From the NCBI GenBank assembly GCA_009809945.1, contig WTPW01000688.1, positions 128,703 through 192,702 on the forward strand: 64,000 nt of DNA, in the 5' to 3' direction. The position numbers were made by a program, and so were the translations under genes. Shown here piece by piece: positions 10,452 through 20,386 of the stretch (position 1 is its first letter; every line of letters begins with the position of its first letter). The notes beneath the pieces were generated by a model, which did no database searches, was not told where the DNA came from, and worked only from the letters and a program-made list of their open reading frames with translations. The stretch comes from Gigaspora margarita. Taxonomy: Eukaryota; Glomeromycota; Glomeromycetes; Diversisporales; Gigasporaceae.

Positions 10452-12060
10452 TAGATGTTACGGATCATGTCTTTTGTCGTATAGAACAGAATGGATCCTA
10501 TGAACAATCGTCCATATTAACTCTGGAAATTATTAAATTGACAAAGATTTTCTGATACGAATTAAGAGAATTTACTCTATAAAGATTCATGTATAATCCT
10601 TTTTCAATTGATCAAATAAACATTATAGCGATAATAAATGAAATAATAATGAAATCTTTATACTACAAAAAAAATAAATACTAAATGACTAATTATCATT
10701 CTCTTAAGTATTTTTTCTGCATTTTCATTATTTATTATAACATTTTATTATTTCTTTGGTATTTTCCTCATGATAAATGCTGTAGCATCATCAGATATTG
10801 CAATAATAAAATACAATCCATTTTTATGTTTGGAACTATTTATTCTATATCTGAATTGTTTTGCAACCTTGACGTTATTACAATGCAATTAGCAAGCAGG
10901 CCTGATTGGTCTTAATCATAAAATAATTTACCAACAATAAATTACCGCATAGCTAACAAAAATTCACTTAATAAAGCAAAAAGAGGTATTGTAAAAATAT
11001 TTTTTTGATATGATGGTATGATTAAGCTTTTTCTGCAACAAAAAGACGTGTTTAGAAGTAGCAATGGACATGATGGTCGCATGTTAAAATTTTAATTTGT
11101 CATTTTTGTTAGTCGAATAAAAATTCTTCCAAGATAATGTAGTAATAAATTTTCGATATTACAAATATTTGAAATTTTATTATAGAACTGATTACACTAC
11201 TGTATTAATTGAAGTAACCGAATTATCAGATATATGGCATTAATTTAACACAAAAAATTATATATTAAGCATAAATAGCTTTGCAACGTAGTCGCGTTAG
11301 AAATCAGTAACGAAGGTGTATAGTTAATAAAAATAATTCAAATTCAAAATTTATAGGTTTTGTTGTTAAAGAAATCCTAATACAAGATCATTGTACTTTT
11401 TTTTTCTCTATAAAATTTCTAGATTTGCATTTATTTATGCCTTTTTTTCCTATTATCAAATCTGATCATAGTAAAAAATTGAATGAAAATTTTTATCGTA
11501 GAACTTATTATTAAATGATTCCCAATATTGGCATTTTTGATATAATAATATTAGAATTATAAATACTATATGTAAAGTTTTGGCTCCTAGTATGACACAA
11601 GGAATGAATCTGTAAGCATTATCTAAACCATTTCAATTCACAAGAATGTTAAGGTATTTGAGAATAAAAACAAATTAAAATAAGGAGGAGCATGGGACTT
11701 GGTGAGATGACGACAACCGGAACCAAGGAGGTATACGAACAATAGCCAGCACCATGTGAGAAAGTAAACCGTGAGGATTACGAATGCCTCTAGCAAAACT
11801 ATTTTGCGGAAGGTTTGGAAATGTGAGAGATGTGGGAAATACATAATAGTTAAAAAGGTTGTAGTACAAATCCCGCTTCAAAATTGTGGGAATTACTGGT
11901 TTGGATTAAGTTTACCTTTTGGAAAAAATATTCCTTAAGTTTGTGGTAATATAGTTAGTTTAATATTGTGTTGTACAATCCGCGTTGTGCTAGTATAATA
12001 ATATTATAATTAATAAAACTTACACAGAGCTTATAAAAAAAAAGAAAGAAAAAGAAAAAA
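10452..12060. other. Long stretch without a recognisable gene
   Basis: AT-rich DNA with short ORFs only. A less AT-rich patch at 11690-11880 gives overlapping 68-residue minus-strand ORFs with no domain. An A-rich tract (AAAAAAAAAGAAAGAAAAAG) lies at 12038-12060. Confidence 0.4.
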
Positions 12061-12079
12061 ATGTGAACTAACCTTCATA

Positions 12080-12548
12080 TAATAAATGGTGCAAGAGAAA
12101 TTTCTGTTAATGAAGCTCTGGTTGCGATGCTTGGAACTGTGATCCAAAATTGCACCTTAGCATAGCTGAAATCCTTAATAAATTAACTGATATGCGAATG
12201 GATCCAGTTTATCATAACGATAGTAAACAAGATTATCATACAGATATTTTGAGTTATAATGCGTATTTTATTTCATCTAAATTAAATAATGCTGATACTA
12301 GTATTAGTGATACCATTTTAAATGCTGTTGACGCTGAAGATTCATCCGTATCTTTTTCAACCAATAGCAATATCATTCATTTCAAATACTCAAATGTTGC
12401 TAAAACCGGAAGTTCATATATGCCATCTTTAAGTGCACCGAACGTTTTAGTTAAAAAAGCCAATCAAATTTACGAGAATGCATATTGTGCTAAAGAACTT
12501 CGTTCAATTCATCAAAAAGCAATTAATCTATTGCAATTATTCTATTGA
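12080..12548 (+). pseudogene. Protein-kinase C-terminal remnant
   Basis: An open frame through about 12110-12548 includes D-A-W-N-C-D-P-K-L-H-L-S-I-A-E-I-L-N-K-L, which matches kinase subdomain XI (CWxxDPxxRPxxxEIxxxL), although the invariant Arg-Pro is replaced. In another frame just upstream, N-G-A-R-E-I-S-V-N resembles the G-x-R-x-x-I segment that precedes it, so a frameshift splits the remnant. About 110 residues after the domain are rich in Ser, Asn and Asp (D-T-S-I-S-D-T-I-L-N-A-V-D-A-E-D). That tail style is common after Rhizophagus tyrosine-kinase-like domains as I recall. The ATP-binding and catalytic loops are absent upstream. There is no ATG at the frame opening. Confidence 0.55.
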
Positions 12549-12629
12549 ATTAGGTATATTTATATTCTGGTTATTTTATAAATTGATATTTTATATTATT
12601 TAACTAAATTACATTTTAATTAGAACTAG

Positions 12630-13040
12630 AAATTAGAATTACTGAACCATTTTCAGAAGTTAACAATGAAGTATATGTAGCAGAAATTGCTTTTTGGGTT
12701 GATAAAAAGCTGATATATATTCTGTAACGGATATTCATTCGTGGAACTAGGGATAATTTTATTGTCGATTAATTTTGGAAATTATGTGATAAGAAAAACA
12801 CATCTCGTTATAATTATGAAGGTTGGAGGTACTGATGAAATTCTAGATGGTTATAATCCTATAGGTGGGATAAATAACCTGTGAAGATGGTTTCTTTAAT
12901 AAGAATTGCAATGATGACTTTATTTACTCATTGAAAAATGTTATCATTCCAAATTCTATTTTAAATCGCGTAATACAACCAGTATATTCAATATATAGTA
13001 ATAGAAAATATATAACCCAATTTTTGGTCAATGCAATGAT
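12630..13040 (+). pseudogene. Decayed TLDc unit 1 (tandem)
   Basis: Across frames this segment shows R-G-T-R-D-N-F-I-V-D-x-F-W-K-L-C-D-K-K, then I-I-M-K-V-G-G-T-D-E-I-L-D-G-Y-N-P-I-G, then F-F-N-K-N...F-I-Y-S-L-K-N and finally D-L-I-M-Q-D-K-I-W-N-S-Y. These are the consecutive blocks of a TLDc domain. Stops and frameshifts interrupt it at least three times. A very similar unit follows immediately, so this is a tandem duplication of a gene or exon already in decay. Confidence 0.65.
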
Positions 13041-13060
13041 TTAATTATGCAAGATAAGAT

Positions 13061-13545
13061 ATGGAATTCTTATCAAAAGCATATGAAAACGAATCTATAC
13101 TTAATAATGCTGGAATATCAAATTTTTTAGGATTATATCACTTTCGAAAGTTATCAATGAAGTACATACAGCAAGAATTGTTTCATAGGTTGATAAAAAA
13201 ACCCTACACGTATTCTGTCATGAACAATCCATATGAGTTTAAATTACTCCGTTCGGGAACTAGAGATGGTTTTATTGTTGTTTCATTTTGGAATTATGGA
13301 TAAACAGACACATCTTGTTGTTAGTTATGGTATTGATGAAATTCTTGGTGGTTATAATCCTGTCGGATAGGATAAACCCATCGAAGTTGGTTTCTTTAAT
13401 AAGAAGTTCAATGATAGCATTATTTTCTCATTGAAAAATAGTACCATTCATAATCTATTTTAAGTTATGTAATATAATCAGATTATTCAATCTAACTATG
13501 CCTAATTTTATGATTTAATTATGAATGATAAGAGATGGGATTATT
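13061..13545 (+). pseudogene. Decayed TLDc unit 2 (tandem)
   Basis: An 80-residue open frame (13061-13303) contains N-P-Y-E-F-K-L-L-R-S-G-T-R-D-G-F-I-V-V-S-F-W, the entry block of a TLDc domain, preceded by a linker. Frameshifted continuations repeat unit 1: T-H-L-V-V, then a G-G-Y-N-P-V-G-like block, then F-F-N-K-K-F-N-D and D-L-I-M-N-D-K-R-W-D. The unit spacing is roughly 530 bases. The front part of this unit resembles the region before the domain in BTB-TLDc proteins. Confidence 0.65.
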
Positions 13546-13840
13546 ATTAAAGTCATATGCTGACGGTAAGAATTATCTAAGTGATATTTTGTAACAAAAA
13601 TAGATTCTCCTTCATAACGGGTGTATCAAGATAATAAGGTTGCAGTCGCGTCAACTTGAGTAAAGAAAGATGGGATAACCTGCAAGCTTTTACCAGGAGT
13701 TCATTATGTGTGAAACTTTTGTGTAAGTCGATGCATCTTGGTTAAGTCAAGGCGATAGTATAGAAATTGATAAAGAAATTGTTTTTAGGATTATAAAGAG
13801 GTTTTATTATACTTTTTCTAAAAAAAAAAAAAAAAAATCA
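13546..13840. other. Tail of the TLDc tandem region
   Basis: Traces of further TLDc-unit sequence may exist next to 13546 (AGTCATATGCTGACG resembling AAGCATATGAAAACG of unit 1), but I cannot follow a domain. An A-run occurs at 13820-13838. Confidence 0.35.
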
Positions 13841-13904
13841 AGATTAAATTCTATACTAACATTGATTTTAATAATAGAATAGTTTTTTTACTTTGTATTA
13901 AATA

Positions 13905-14430
13905 ATAGATTTAAAAATAAGGACAATAAAGCTTATACTTACAATCTATAATATTAGAAATATTTGTTAAAAATGCACATTATAAATTATAAATATAAAC
14001 AATAATTTTTAATAAATCTTATACTTACTGGCTAAACATATTAAAATATTATTAAAACATGTTTTTTAAATAATCATAATTAATAAAATTTAAAACATAT
14101 TAAATAATTATTTTAGAAATAATGACAATAAGCTTATACTTATTGACTAATTATATTAGAGATATTTGTTAAAAAGAAAAATATATTATATGATTATAAA
14201 AACATAATTTAATGTATTAAATAATAATTTTAGAAATAAGGATAATAAATTTATACTTACGGACTAATAATATCAGTTATATTTGTTAAACAATGATTAT
14301 AAATAATATAGTTTAAAATGTGTTAAATGATAATTTTAGAAATAAGGATAATAAATTTTATACTTACAGCTTAATAATACCAGAGATATTTGTTAAAAAT
14401 ATTTATAATTAGAAATAAGGATACGTAACA
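13905..14430. repeat. AT-rich tandem repeat, period about 105-117 bp, four to five units
   Basis: The block AGAAATAAGGATAATAAATT followed by TATACTTAC and, some 30 bases later, GATATTTGTTAAA recurs near 13912, 14115, 14232 and 14336, with a truncated start near 14411. The unit after 14030 appears rearranged. No protein frame is maintained. Confidence 0.7.
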
Positions 14431-14580
14431 AGCTTATTTTTGGGGGTGCTTATTTTTGGAGGAATATGAGATGTACATGTACTATTTAACTAGACTACTA
14501 ACGATTATGTATATAGATAAAAAAACTTTTATAAATAGTTTGAAATAAAAATATGAGCTATTTGCTTATATACCAGGTTG

Positions 14581-14869
14581 TAGAACCCGGACATCTAGTA
14601 CAGAGGTCATACTTTATTTTTTTAGCAAAAAACCCTAAAATTCGAGAAGCAAAAAAAACAGTTTTTGCCAATTATCTTGGCATCTAGTAGTCCAATTTGA
14701 ATAAACTCTTTTTTAAAATGAAGCCCTCAGTGAGGTGCATCTAACAAAAAAAAAAGTTCATTCAATTCTGATCACTAAATCAAAAGTTATTTGAAAAAAT
14801 ATATTTTGTTGTTTTTAGCAAATTGGGCCAAAATTGGCCAAAATCCTATGAGAGATGTCCAGGGTCCTA
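14581..14869. mobile_element. Probable hAT-like MITE
   Basis: The ends TAGAACCCGGACATCTAG and TAGGACCCTGGACATCTC (right end complemented) form an imperfect terminal inverted repeat about 290 bp apart. No exact 8-bp target duplication remains (CCAGGTTG against GAGTTGTG). The interior is non-coding. Confidence 0.5.
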
Positions 14870-15439
14870 GAGTTGTGTTGTGTATTTTTTAGTACTGTAC
14901 TTGTTATTTGTAATAAGAAAATATTTTCCATTCTAGCTATTAAGCAAATTTATTATTAAATGCCCACTACAATTTACTATCCTTTAAACCATCTGTTTTA
15001 GTAAACAAATTTGTTTGCTAAAATAATTGGACAAAGTAGAATATTAATAAAAAAGTTTTTATAAATATCTTTATTTTAACCAATTATAATAATACCCAAA
15101 GGCCCAAACCACACAATACAATGTAGCATACTCAAAATAATTCAAATAAAGGGCATAGGTTCATACAATAGCTATAAAATATGCTATTTTACCTGAACTT
15201 TTGAGTTACATTATCATCTTTATATTGCCTGAAAAATCAGCTCTGTGAAGTTGGTCATGAAGAATCTTTGACCAAATTTATTTCATATTATAAAAGGCAC
15301 CTTTATTTGACAATTGTAAAAATCTCATTAGGTGTAGCTATCCTACATAATTTTTTACTTCTCATATAATGTGTATTGTTCACCCCTTGCAGTTTAACTA
15401 TTGCATTTTTGAATTATGTATTTAATAATTTCTTTTGAT
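14870..15439. other. Intergenic stretch
   Basis: No gene. The segment around 14978-15040 resembles the inverse of 18665-18745 (TTTAAACCATCTG...AACAAATTTGT), a remnant of a dispersed repeat. Confidence 0.4.
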
Positions 15440-15990
15440 ATTTTTTTTTAGTGCTTATACATTATTATTTAGTGACATTTACATCATTCTTTTGGTAACT
15501 TTTATGTTGTTCTTTTAGTGACTTTTATGTTATCCTTTTGGCATTTTTTATAGTAAGTTTTATGTTATTTGGCATAGCTTTTTACGCATATTTTCAATGC
15601 TTTTTTGTGTTTTTTTTAGTGCTTTTTATATCATTCTTTGGTTCTTTTTTTGACATTCTTTTGATGCTTTTTATGACATTCCTTTGTTTTTATACCATTA
15701 CTTCTGTGTTTTTCTCATCATTCTTTTGGAATCTTTTTTGTTGTTCTTTTAGTGTTTTTTATATTATTTTTTTGGTACTTTTTATATTATTCATTTGGTA
15801 ACTTCTATGTAGTTCTTTTTTCATTATCTTTTTTATTGTTCTTTTAGTGCTTTTTATATCATTTTTTTGATGCTTTTTATATTGTTCTTTTGGTGACTTC
15901 TACATAGTTCTTTTATTATGTTTTATGTATTTTTTCAATATTTTTTACATTCTTTTAATAGTTTTTACATCATTTATTCAGTATCTTTTT
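15440..15990. repeat. T-rich minisatellite-like tract
   Basis: About 550 bases of irregular repeats built on TTCTTTTGGTGCTTTTTATA with units of 20-30 bases. The 87-residue plus ORF at 15538-15801 is a Phe-rich artefact of it. Confidence 0.65.
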
Positions 15991-16059
15991 GTTTGTTTTT
16001 CATTGTGTTATTTATGTATATAAAGTTTTTTTTACTAAATAAATGAATTTGTTCATTGT

Positions 16060-16300
16060 GTTTATTTAATAAATGAACATTAAGGTAAACATTAAGATGA
16101 ACATTAATATTAATGCTAATATTAACATTAAGATGAACGTTAAGGTAAATCTTAGTATTAATATTAAAGTAAATATTAAGATTAACATTAATATTAACAT
16201 TATTGTTAACATTCAAGTAAAGTTAAGGCAAATGTTAATACATTAATATTAATATTAAAGTAAGTATTAATATTGATATTAATATTAATATTAATATTAA
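16060..16300. repeat. Hexanucleotide-type simple repeat (ATTAAC/ATTAAG/AACATT)
   Basis: A degenerate 6-base repeat ends in a pure run of ATTAAT. The minus-strand ORF reading as Asn-Val-Asn/Asn-Ile repeats is a translation of it. Similar repeats occur at 18295-18370 and 33420-33550, and on the other side of the MITE at 16307-16613. Confidence 0.8.
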
Positions 16301-16306
16301 TATCTA

Positions 16307-16613
16307 CTGTATTTGTCTGAAAATAAGCTACCCTTTTTGGCCAAAATGTTAAACAAAAATGTGGGTAGATTATTTTCAAATTGTTAAATTTTTGAAAAAT
16401 TGAAAAATGTACTAATAAAAAGTTGTTTCAATGCTACTAAAGTTTTATTATAAGTGTATTTCATTGTCCTGAACAACTTTACTTATCATACTTTTGAGAT
16501 TTACTTAGTAATTTAGACTTTTATATGTAGTAACTGCTAATGATTTTTTTAAAATTTTTTAAAAAAATAAAAGTAGCTTCTTTTGGAGGTAGCTTATTTT
16601 TGAAAACATACAG
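16307..16613. mobile_element. MITE, family E, inserted in the simple repeat
   Basis: The ends CTGTATTTGTCTGAAAATAA and CTGTATGTTTTCAAAAATAA (right end complemented), each continuing GCTACC, form a terminal inverted repeat flanked by TA (16305-16306 and 16614-16615). The ATTAAT repeat continues on both sides, showing a clean insertion. Related ends occur around 32613 and 33112. Confidence 0.8.
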
Positions 16614-16615
16614 TA

Positions 16616-17049
16616 ATATTAATATTAATATTAATGTTAAGGTAAACATTAAGAATATTGCTACCATAACCGCCGGTGATAATCACTAGTGTCACGTGAT
16701 CATATTTGCTACTATATACTATACGTTATAATGCCAATTTTAATTTATTTAACTTAAATTATTTATTAATTAAATTTCATTGTTTCGCACATTTATTTTA
16801 TTTTAGTACAGTATTGCAGATCTTACTAATCTATCAGCTACGCGCAACTACACATACCCATACACCACTTTATCATAACCAGTACACTTTGTGTTGCTTC
16901 GCTTACGCTTAGCAACACCTACAGGGCTCGCTTCGCTCACCCTGTAGTCGCTCGCTACGGCTGCCGCCTTCGCTCTGTTCCTTTTCCCTAAACACTTAAT
17001 AAAATCTAAAACAATCTTAATTCTAATCCTAACCCTAAGGCTAATTGTC
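16616..17049. other. Non-coding stretch with a GC-rich hairpin
   Basis: After the simple-repeat remainder the sequence is AT-rich to about 16830. At 16919-16946 CTACAGGG...CCCTGTAG forms a hairpin within an unusually GC-rich patch (16900-16985). TCTAATCCTAACCCTAAGGC near 17020-17040 holds one telomere-like CCCTAA unit, too short to call. Confidence 0.45.
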
Positions 17050-17900
17050 TAACTACTAAGTCCCAATGAAAACATCACAAAAGGATCGAAACTATATGCC
17101 AAAAGCTGCTTATGAAAAGAACTGTGCCAGAAATAATGAATCACCAAACTGGACGATTTCAACGATGAAAAAACACCAGAACGAATAACTTTAACGATGA
17201 TGAAACACCAGAATGAACGACTCCAAGGACGAAAACTCATGAAGAAAGCATATTATAATCACGTAAACGAAAAAAATCACAAGAAAAAAAAGACTACATA
17301 CTTTCCTGAAACGAATTTGAAGACGTACAAAAGATCGAAACTATACGACAAAAGCCACTTATGAAAAGAACCGCACCAGAAATAAAGAATCACCGAACTG
17401 GACGACGACTCCAACGGTGAAAACTCACGAAGAAAGCACATTAGTAATCAGTAAATAAAAAAAAGGTACGAACGAAAAAAACTCTATACTTGCCTAACCG
17501 AGAATAGAAGAACTGCGTGACAAACTGTACTAAAGAAAAGTAAAGCGCCAAAAATAAACATTGAGCTAAATGACCCAATAACGAAATGGTCGACTCTAAC
17601 AACAGAAGAAGCACCTAATTGAGCAACTCCAATGACATGCAAAAGGACGTGAAAAAATACCGAACAGGATGACACCAATGACGCAAGGCACCAACTAGCG
17701 AAAAAAGCACTAACTGGACAATACCGATGACGCAAGAAAAGGCACCAACTGACGAAAAAAGAACCGAACTGGACGACACCAACGACGCAAGGCACCAACA
17801 ATGAAAGAAGCACTAACTGGATGACACCAACGATGCAAGAAAAGGAACCAATCGACGAAAGAAGAACTGAACTATACGACACCAATGACAAATCTACTAT
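17050..17900. repeat. Degenerate tandem repeat array, Ala/Thr-codon-like composition
   Basis: An 850-base array with much lower AT content than its surroundings. Blocks such as GACACCAACGACGCAAG, AAGGCACCAACT and GAACTGGACGAC recur at irregular 60-70 base intervals, strongest from 17640 to 17890, and a longer period (about 260-280 bases) is visible between 17076-17180 and 17330-17420. ORFs on the minus strand (63 and 135 residues) are hydrophobic repeat translations that I do not believe are genes. Confidence 0.6.
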
Positions 17901-17960
17901 CTAAAAAGAAATAAATACAGTATAAGTGTTAGTACAGTACTAACACTGTAATATACAGAT

Positions 17961-18174
17961 TAGTGTTTCGATCCTAAATCTGAAATCTGGATTGATCCTT
18001 CAATCCAGACAAATCCAGATATCCAGACCAGAGATTTTTACTAGGATTGGTCAACAAACTTAAATTATGGACCTAAGGATGTGCCCAAAGTTAGCTTTAT
18101 ACATAATCTGATACGGATTCAATTCGGATTTGGTAGAATCCGGATGGCCTGTCAAAATTAGGATTGAAACACTA
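17961..18174. mobile_element. hAT-like MITE with 8-bp target duplication
   Basis: The ends TAGTGTTTCGATCCTAA and TAGTGTTTCAATCCTAA (complement) are flanked by a perfect 8-bp repeat ATACAGAT (17953-17960 and 18175-18182). The 214-bp interior has repeated GGATTGATCC/CCAGA-type short inverted motifs. It is non-coding. Confidence 0.85.
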
Positions 18175-18182
18175 ATACAGAT

Positions 18183-18795
18183 ATATAAAAAAAAAAAAAG
18201 ACAAAAGCAAAAAAAAAAATCAAAAAACTTATCTTTTTATATTCTCTCTGTGTAACCAGTGATGATCACTGCCAGTGATTTGTAGTTAAATTCAAACATT
18301 AATTTAAATATTTACTTTAATTTTAATATTAATATTCATTTTAATGTTAATATTAACGTTCATTTTATGTTTAGTTCATATATACAAGAGCAATAAATGA
18401 TCAACCAATAAAAGTGTAATCATATAAAGTAAAATTTTTTGTGAGAAATCTATAGGTATTAAAGATCTTCTATGATTATCATGTGATAGTACTTTTTTTA
18501 ATATTAACTTTTATTATAAAGACTATATAATGATCAACCTTATTTAGTTTATTTTTGGACAATGTCAAGGAAGTTTTACAAGATAAGAATTATATGACAT
18601 CTAGCACATTGTGTACTTTTATTCTAGCTTTGGGAATAAGGGTGCATTTTAATAAAATTTAAAACAATTGTACAAAAATTGGGCAAAAAAAATTTAGCAA
18701 ACAAATTTGTCCACTTAGATGGTTTAAAGGATAAAATATTGATCATTTAATACTCTTTATCCACAATTTACTATTTAATTTTTATCAAGTATATA
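18183..18795. other. AT-rich stretch with simple repeats
   Basis: A-runs at 18189-18225, a TTAATATT-type simple repeat at 18295-18370, and a remnant related to 14978-15040. No gene seen. Confidence 0.4.
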
Positions 18796-19249
18796 TGTTC
18801 TGATTTTTGAAATTTATTAAATAGAGCTTATTTTTTAAAAAATTTAAAGCCAAATAACTTGTAATATACTGGTTCATTTTAAATGATCTCACTACCAAAA
18901 TGTTTATCTCTTTGTGATGATTCCAACGAGCCCAAAATCATTAAAATCCAATTACAGGATCATGAGAAAATGTGCTATCAAATAAGTAACGCACCTGTAA
19001 GGTGAGTAAATTGGTTAGACATAGGTCTAACCAATTTACTCACCTTACAGGTGCATCACTTATTTGACAGCGCATTTTCTTATAATTCTGTAATTGGATT
19101 TTAATAATTTTGGGCTCATTGAAATTATTACAAAGAGACAAAAATTTGGTAGTGAGATCATTTAAAACGAATTAGTATATCACAAGTTATTTCTTTTTAA
19201 ATTTTTGAAAAAATAAGCTTTAATAAATTTCAAACATCAGAGCATTTGG
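18796..19249. mobile_element. Large near-perfect palindrome (foldback element), family F
   Basis: The two arms of about 225 bases are centred at 19022-19023 with a 4-base spacer (ATAG). The innermost 14 bases of each arm (TAAATTGGTTAGAC/GTCTAACCAATTTA) are exact. The arms contain GATTCCAACGAGCCCAAAAT and CCAATTACAGGATCATGAGA. The same arm motif recurs in the palindrome at 54540-54880, so this is a repeat family and not a unique cruciform. No target duplication was identified. Confidence 0.8.
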
Positions 19250-19310
19250 TTCAAAATTTATGAAACCAGCTGCATTTTTTTTTTTTAGTGAGCACTATAC
19301 ATGAGGACGA

Positions 19311-19533
19311 AAGCATTTCAGGTTTGAAAACCTGAAATTAAAATTTGAAGACGAAATTGTTTTTGGCCTATTTTACTTGAAAGACAAAATTATTTGATAC
19401 TTTTTTTGAATAGATGAAATTATAAGGAACTATCTATATAAATTTTATTTGCTCTTTCTTATAAAAAATTTTAATTTTCTCTAATAAAAACGAAATAGAC
19501 CTTTTTCAAAAATCAATTTCGGTGGCATCACTA
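19311..19533. repeat. Dispersed repeat J, copy 2
   Basis: Matches 2977-3208 from ATGAGGACGAAAGCAT to GGTGGCATCACTA in the same orientation. It sits between the palindrome and the gypsy 5' LTR. Confidence 0.75.
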
Positions 19534-19656
19534 GCGAGCGCACTTGAGCTTCGTCATCTAACAATTTTTATCTATAAATTTTTTAAAATTTTATGGATCC
19601 GAACCCAAACCTAAGTGAAGTCCTTAACTTTAGATCAGAATTGGTATTCACACTAG

Positions 19657-20335
19657 TGTTACATCGAATTTTATACTGCAGTAAAGTCATCTGATTCACA
19701 TGACTATACAGAGCACTAGTTCTGCCAAATCGAAGATCTGTAGCACCAACTCGCAGAATAATCCAGAAACAATCACATGATGAGATAGATATTCATATCT
19801 GCATAATTTATTGATTTGCAAACCACTAATTAAATTGATTAAATAATCCAAAATAAACCTGTGTAATATATTATTAAATATAGCAAGAGCTAGTAAATGG
19901 TTTGTTATATGTATTAAATTAATTAGTTAATTATTAGAAGCATCAAAAAACACAAATGCTATTCTAGAATCAGAAGAATACTTTCCCCAAATCATGTATA
20001 TAAGGCCTTTATTTTTGTTTTGATTTTAACTCAGACTTAGATTCGAACTCTTCAATCTCTAGATAGAAGATTGTATTAGTTTAGTTATAGTTATAGTTAT
20101 TATATTTAATAAAGTATAACTATGTCTTTATATATGTTAAATTAAATACTTATTTGCAATTAATCATATTGTCATATACGTCTAGTTGTGCCTCTTTCGA
20201 ACAAAGCTTTATAAATCCTCTTGATAAAGTCATATATCTGACACAATATTAATCTACCAAATCATCTAGTATATATTTTGTAGAGTACAAACAAACTAGT
20301 TCTCTAAATTATAGAAGTTAATTTTGGGTGTGACA
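19657..20335 (+). repeat. 5' LTR of the gypsy element
   Basis: It starts TGTTACATCGAATTTTATAC and ends GGGTGTGACA, the usual TG...CA. It aligns along its whole length with 31647-32320. AATAAA and TATA-like motifs occur inside it (for example ATATAAGG near 20000, ATTTAATAAAGTATAAC near 20110), in plausible promoter and poly(A) positions. Confidence 0.9.
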
Positions 20336-20338
20336 TGT

Positions 20339-20358
20339 TGGTGGTGACTATAAGATAC
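20339..20358 (+). promoter_or_regulatory. Candidate primer-binding site
   Basis: Three bases after the 5' LTR the sequence TGGTGGTGACTATAAGAT could pair with a tRNA 3' end finishing in CACCA-CCA. The exact tRNA was not identified, so this rests on position and the TGG start. Confidence 0.4.
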
Positions 20359-20386
20359 AGCTCAACACAATTTATTAAGCAATTGT

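Noticed and set aside
15538..15801. Phe-rich 87-residue ORF
   Set aside because: Translation of a T-rich minisatellite.
15974..16216. Asn-Val/Asn-Ile repeat ORF
   Set aside because: Translation of a hexanucleotide simple repeat; the same happens at 33181-33552.
16060..16300. CRISPR-like array
   Set aside because: It is a degenerate simple repeat without unique spacers, in a eukaryotic genome.
17020..17045. Interstitial telomere repeat (CCTAACCCTAAGG)
   Set aside because: Only one to two units; similar chance TTAGGG at 39254.
17484..17891. 135-residue hydrophobic minus-strand ORF resembling a membrane protein
   Set aside because: Hydrophobicity arises from the complement of a repeat array; no conserved residues and no proper start context.
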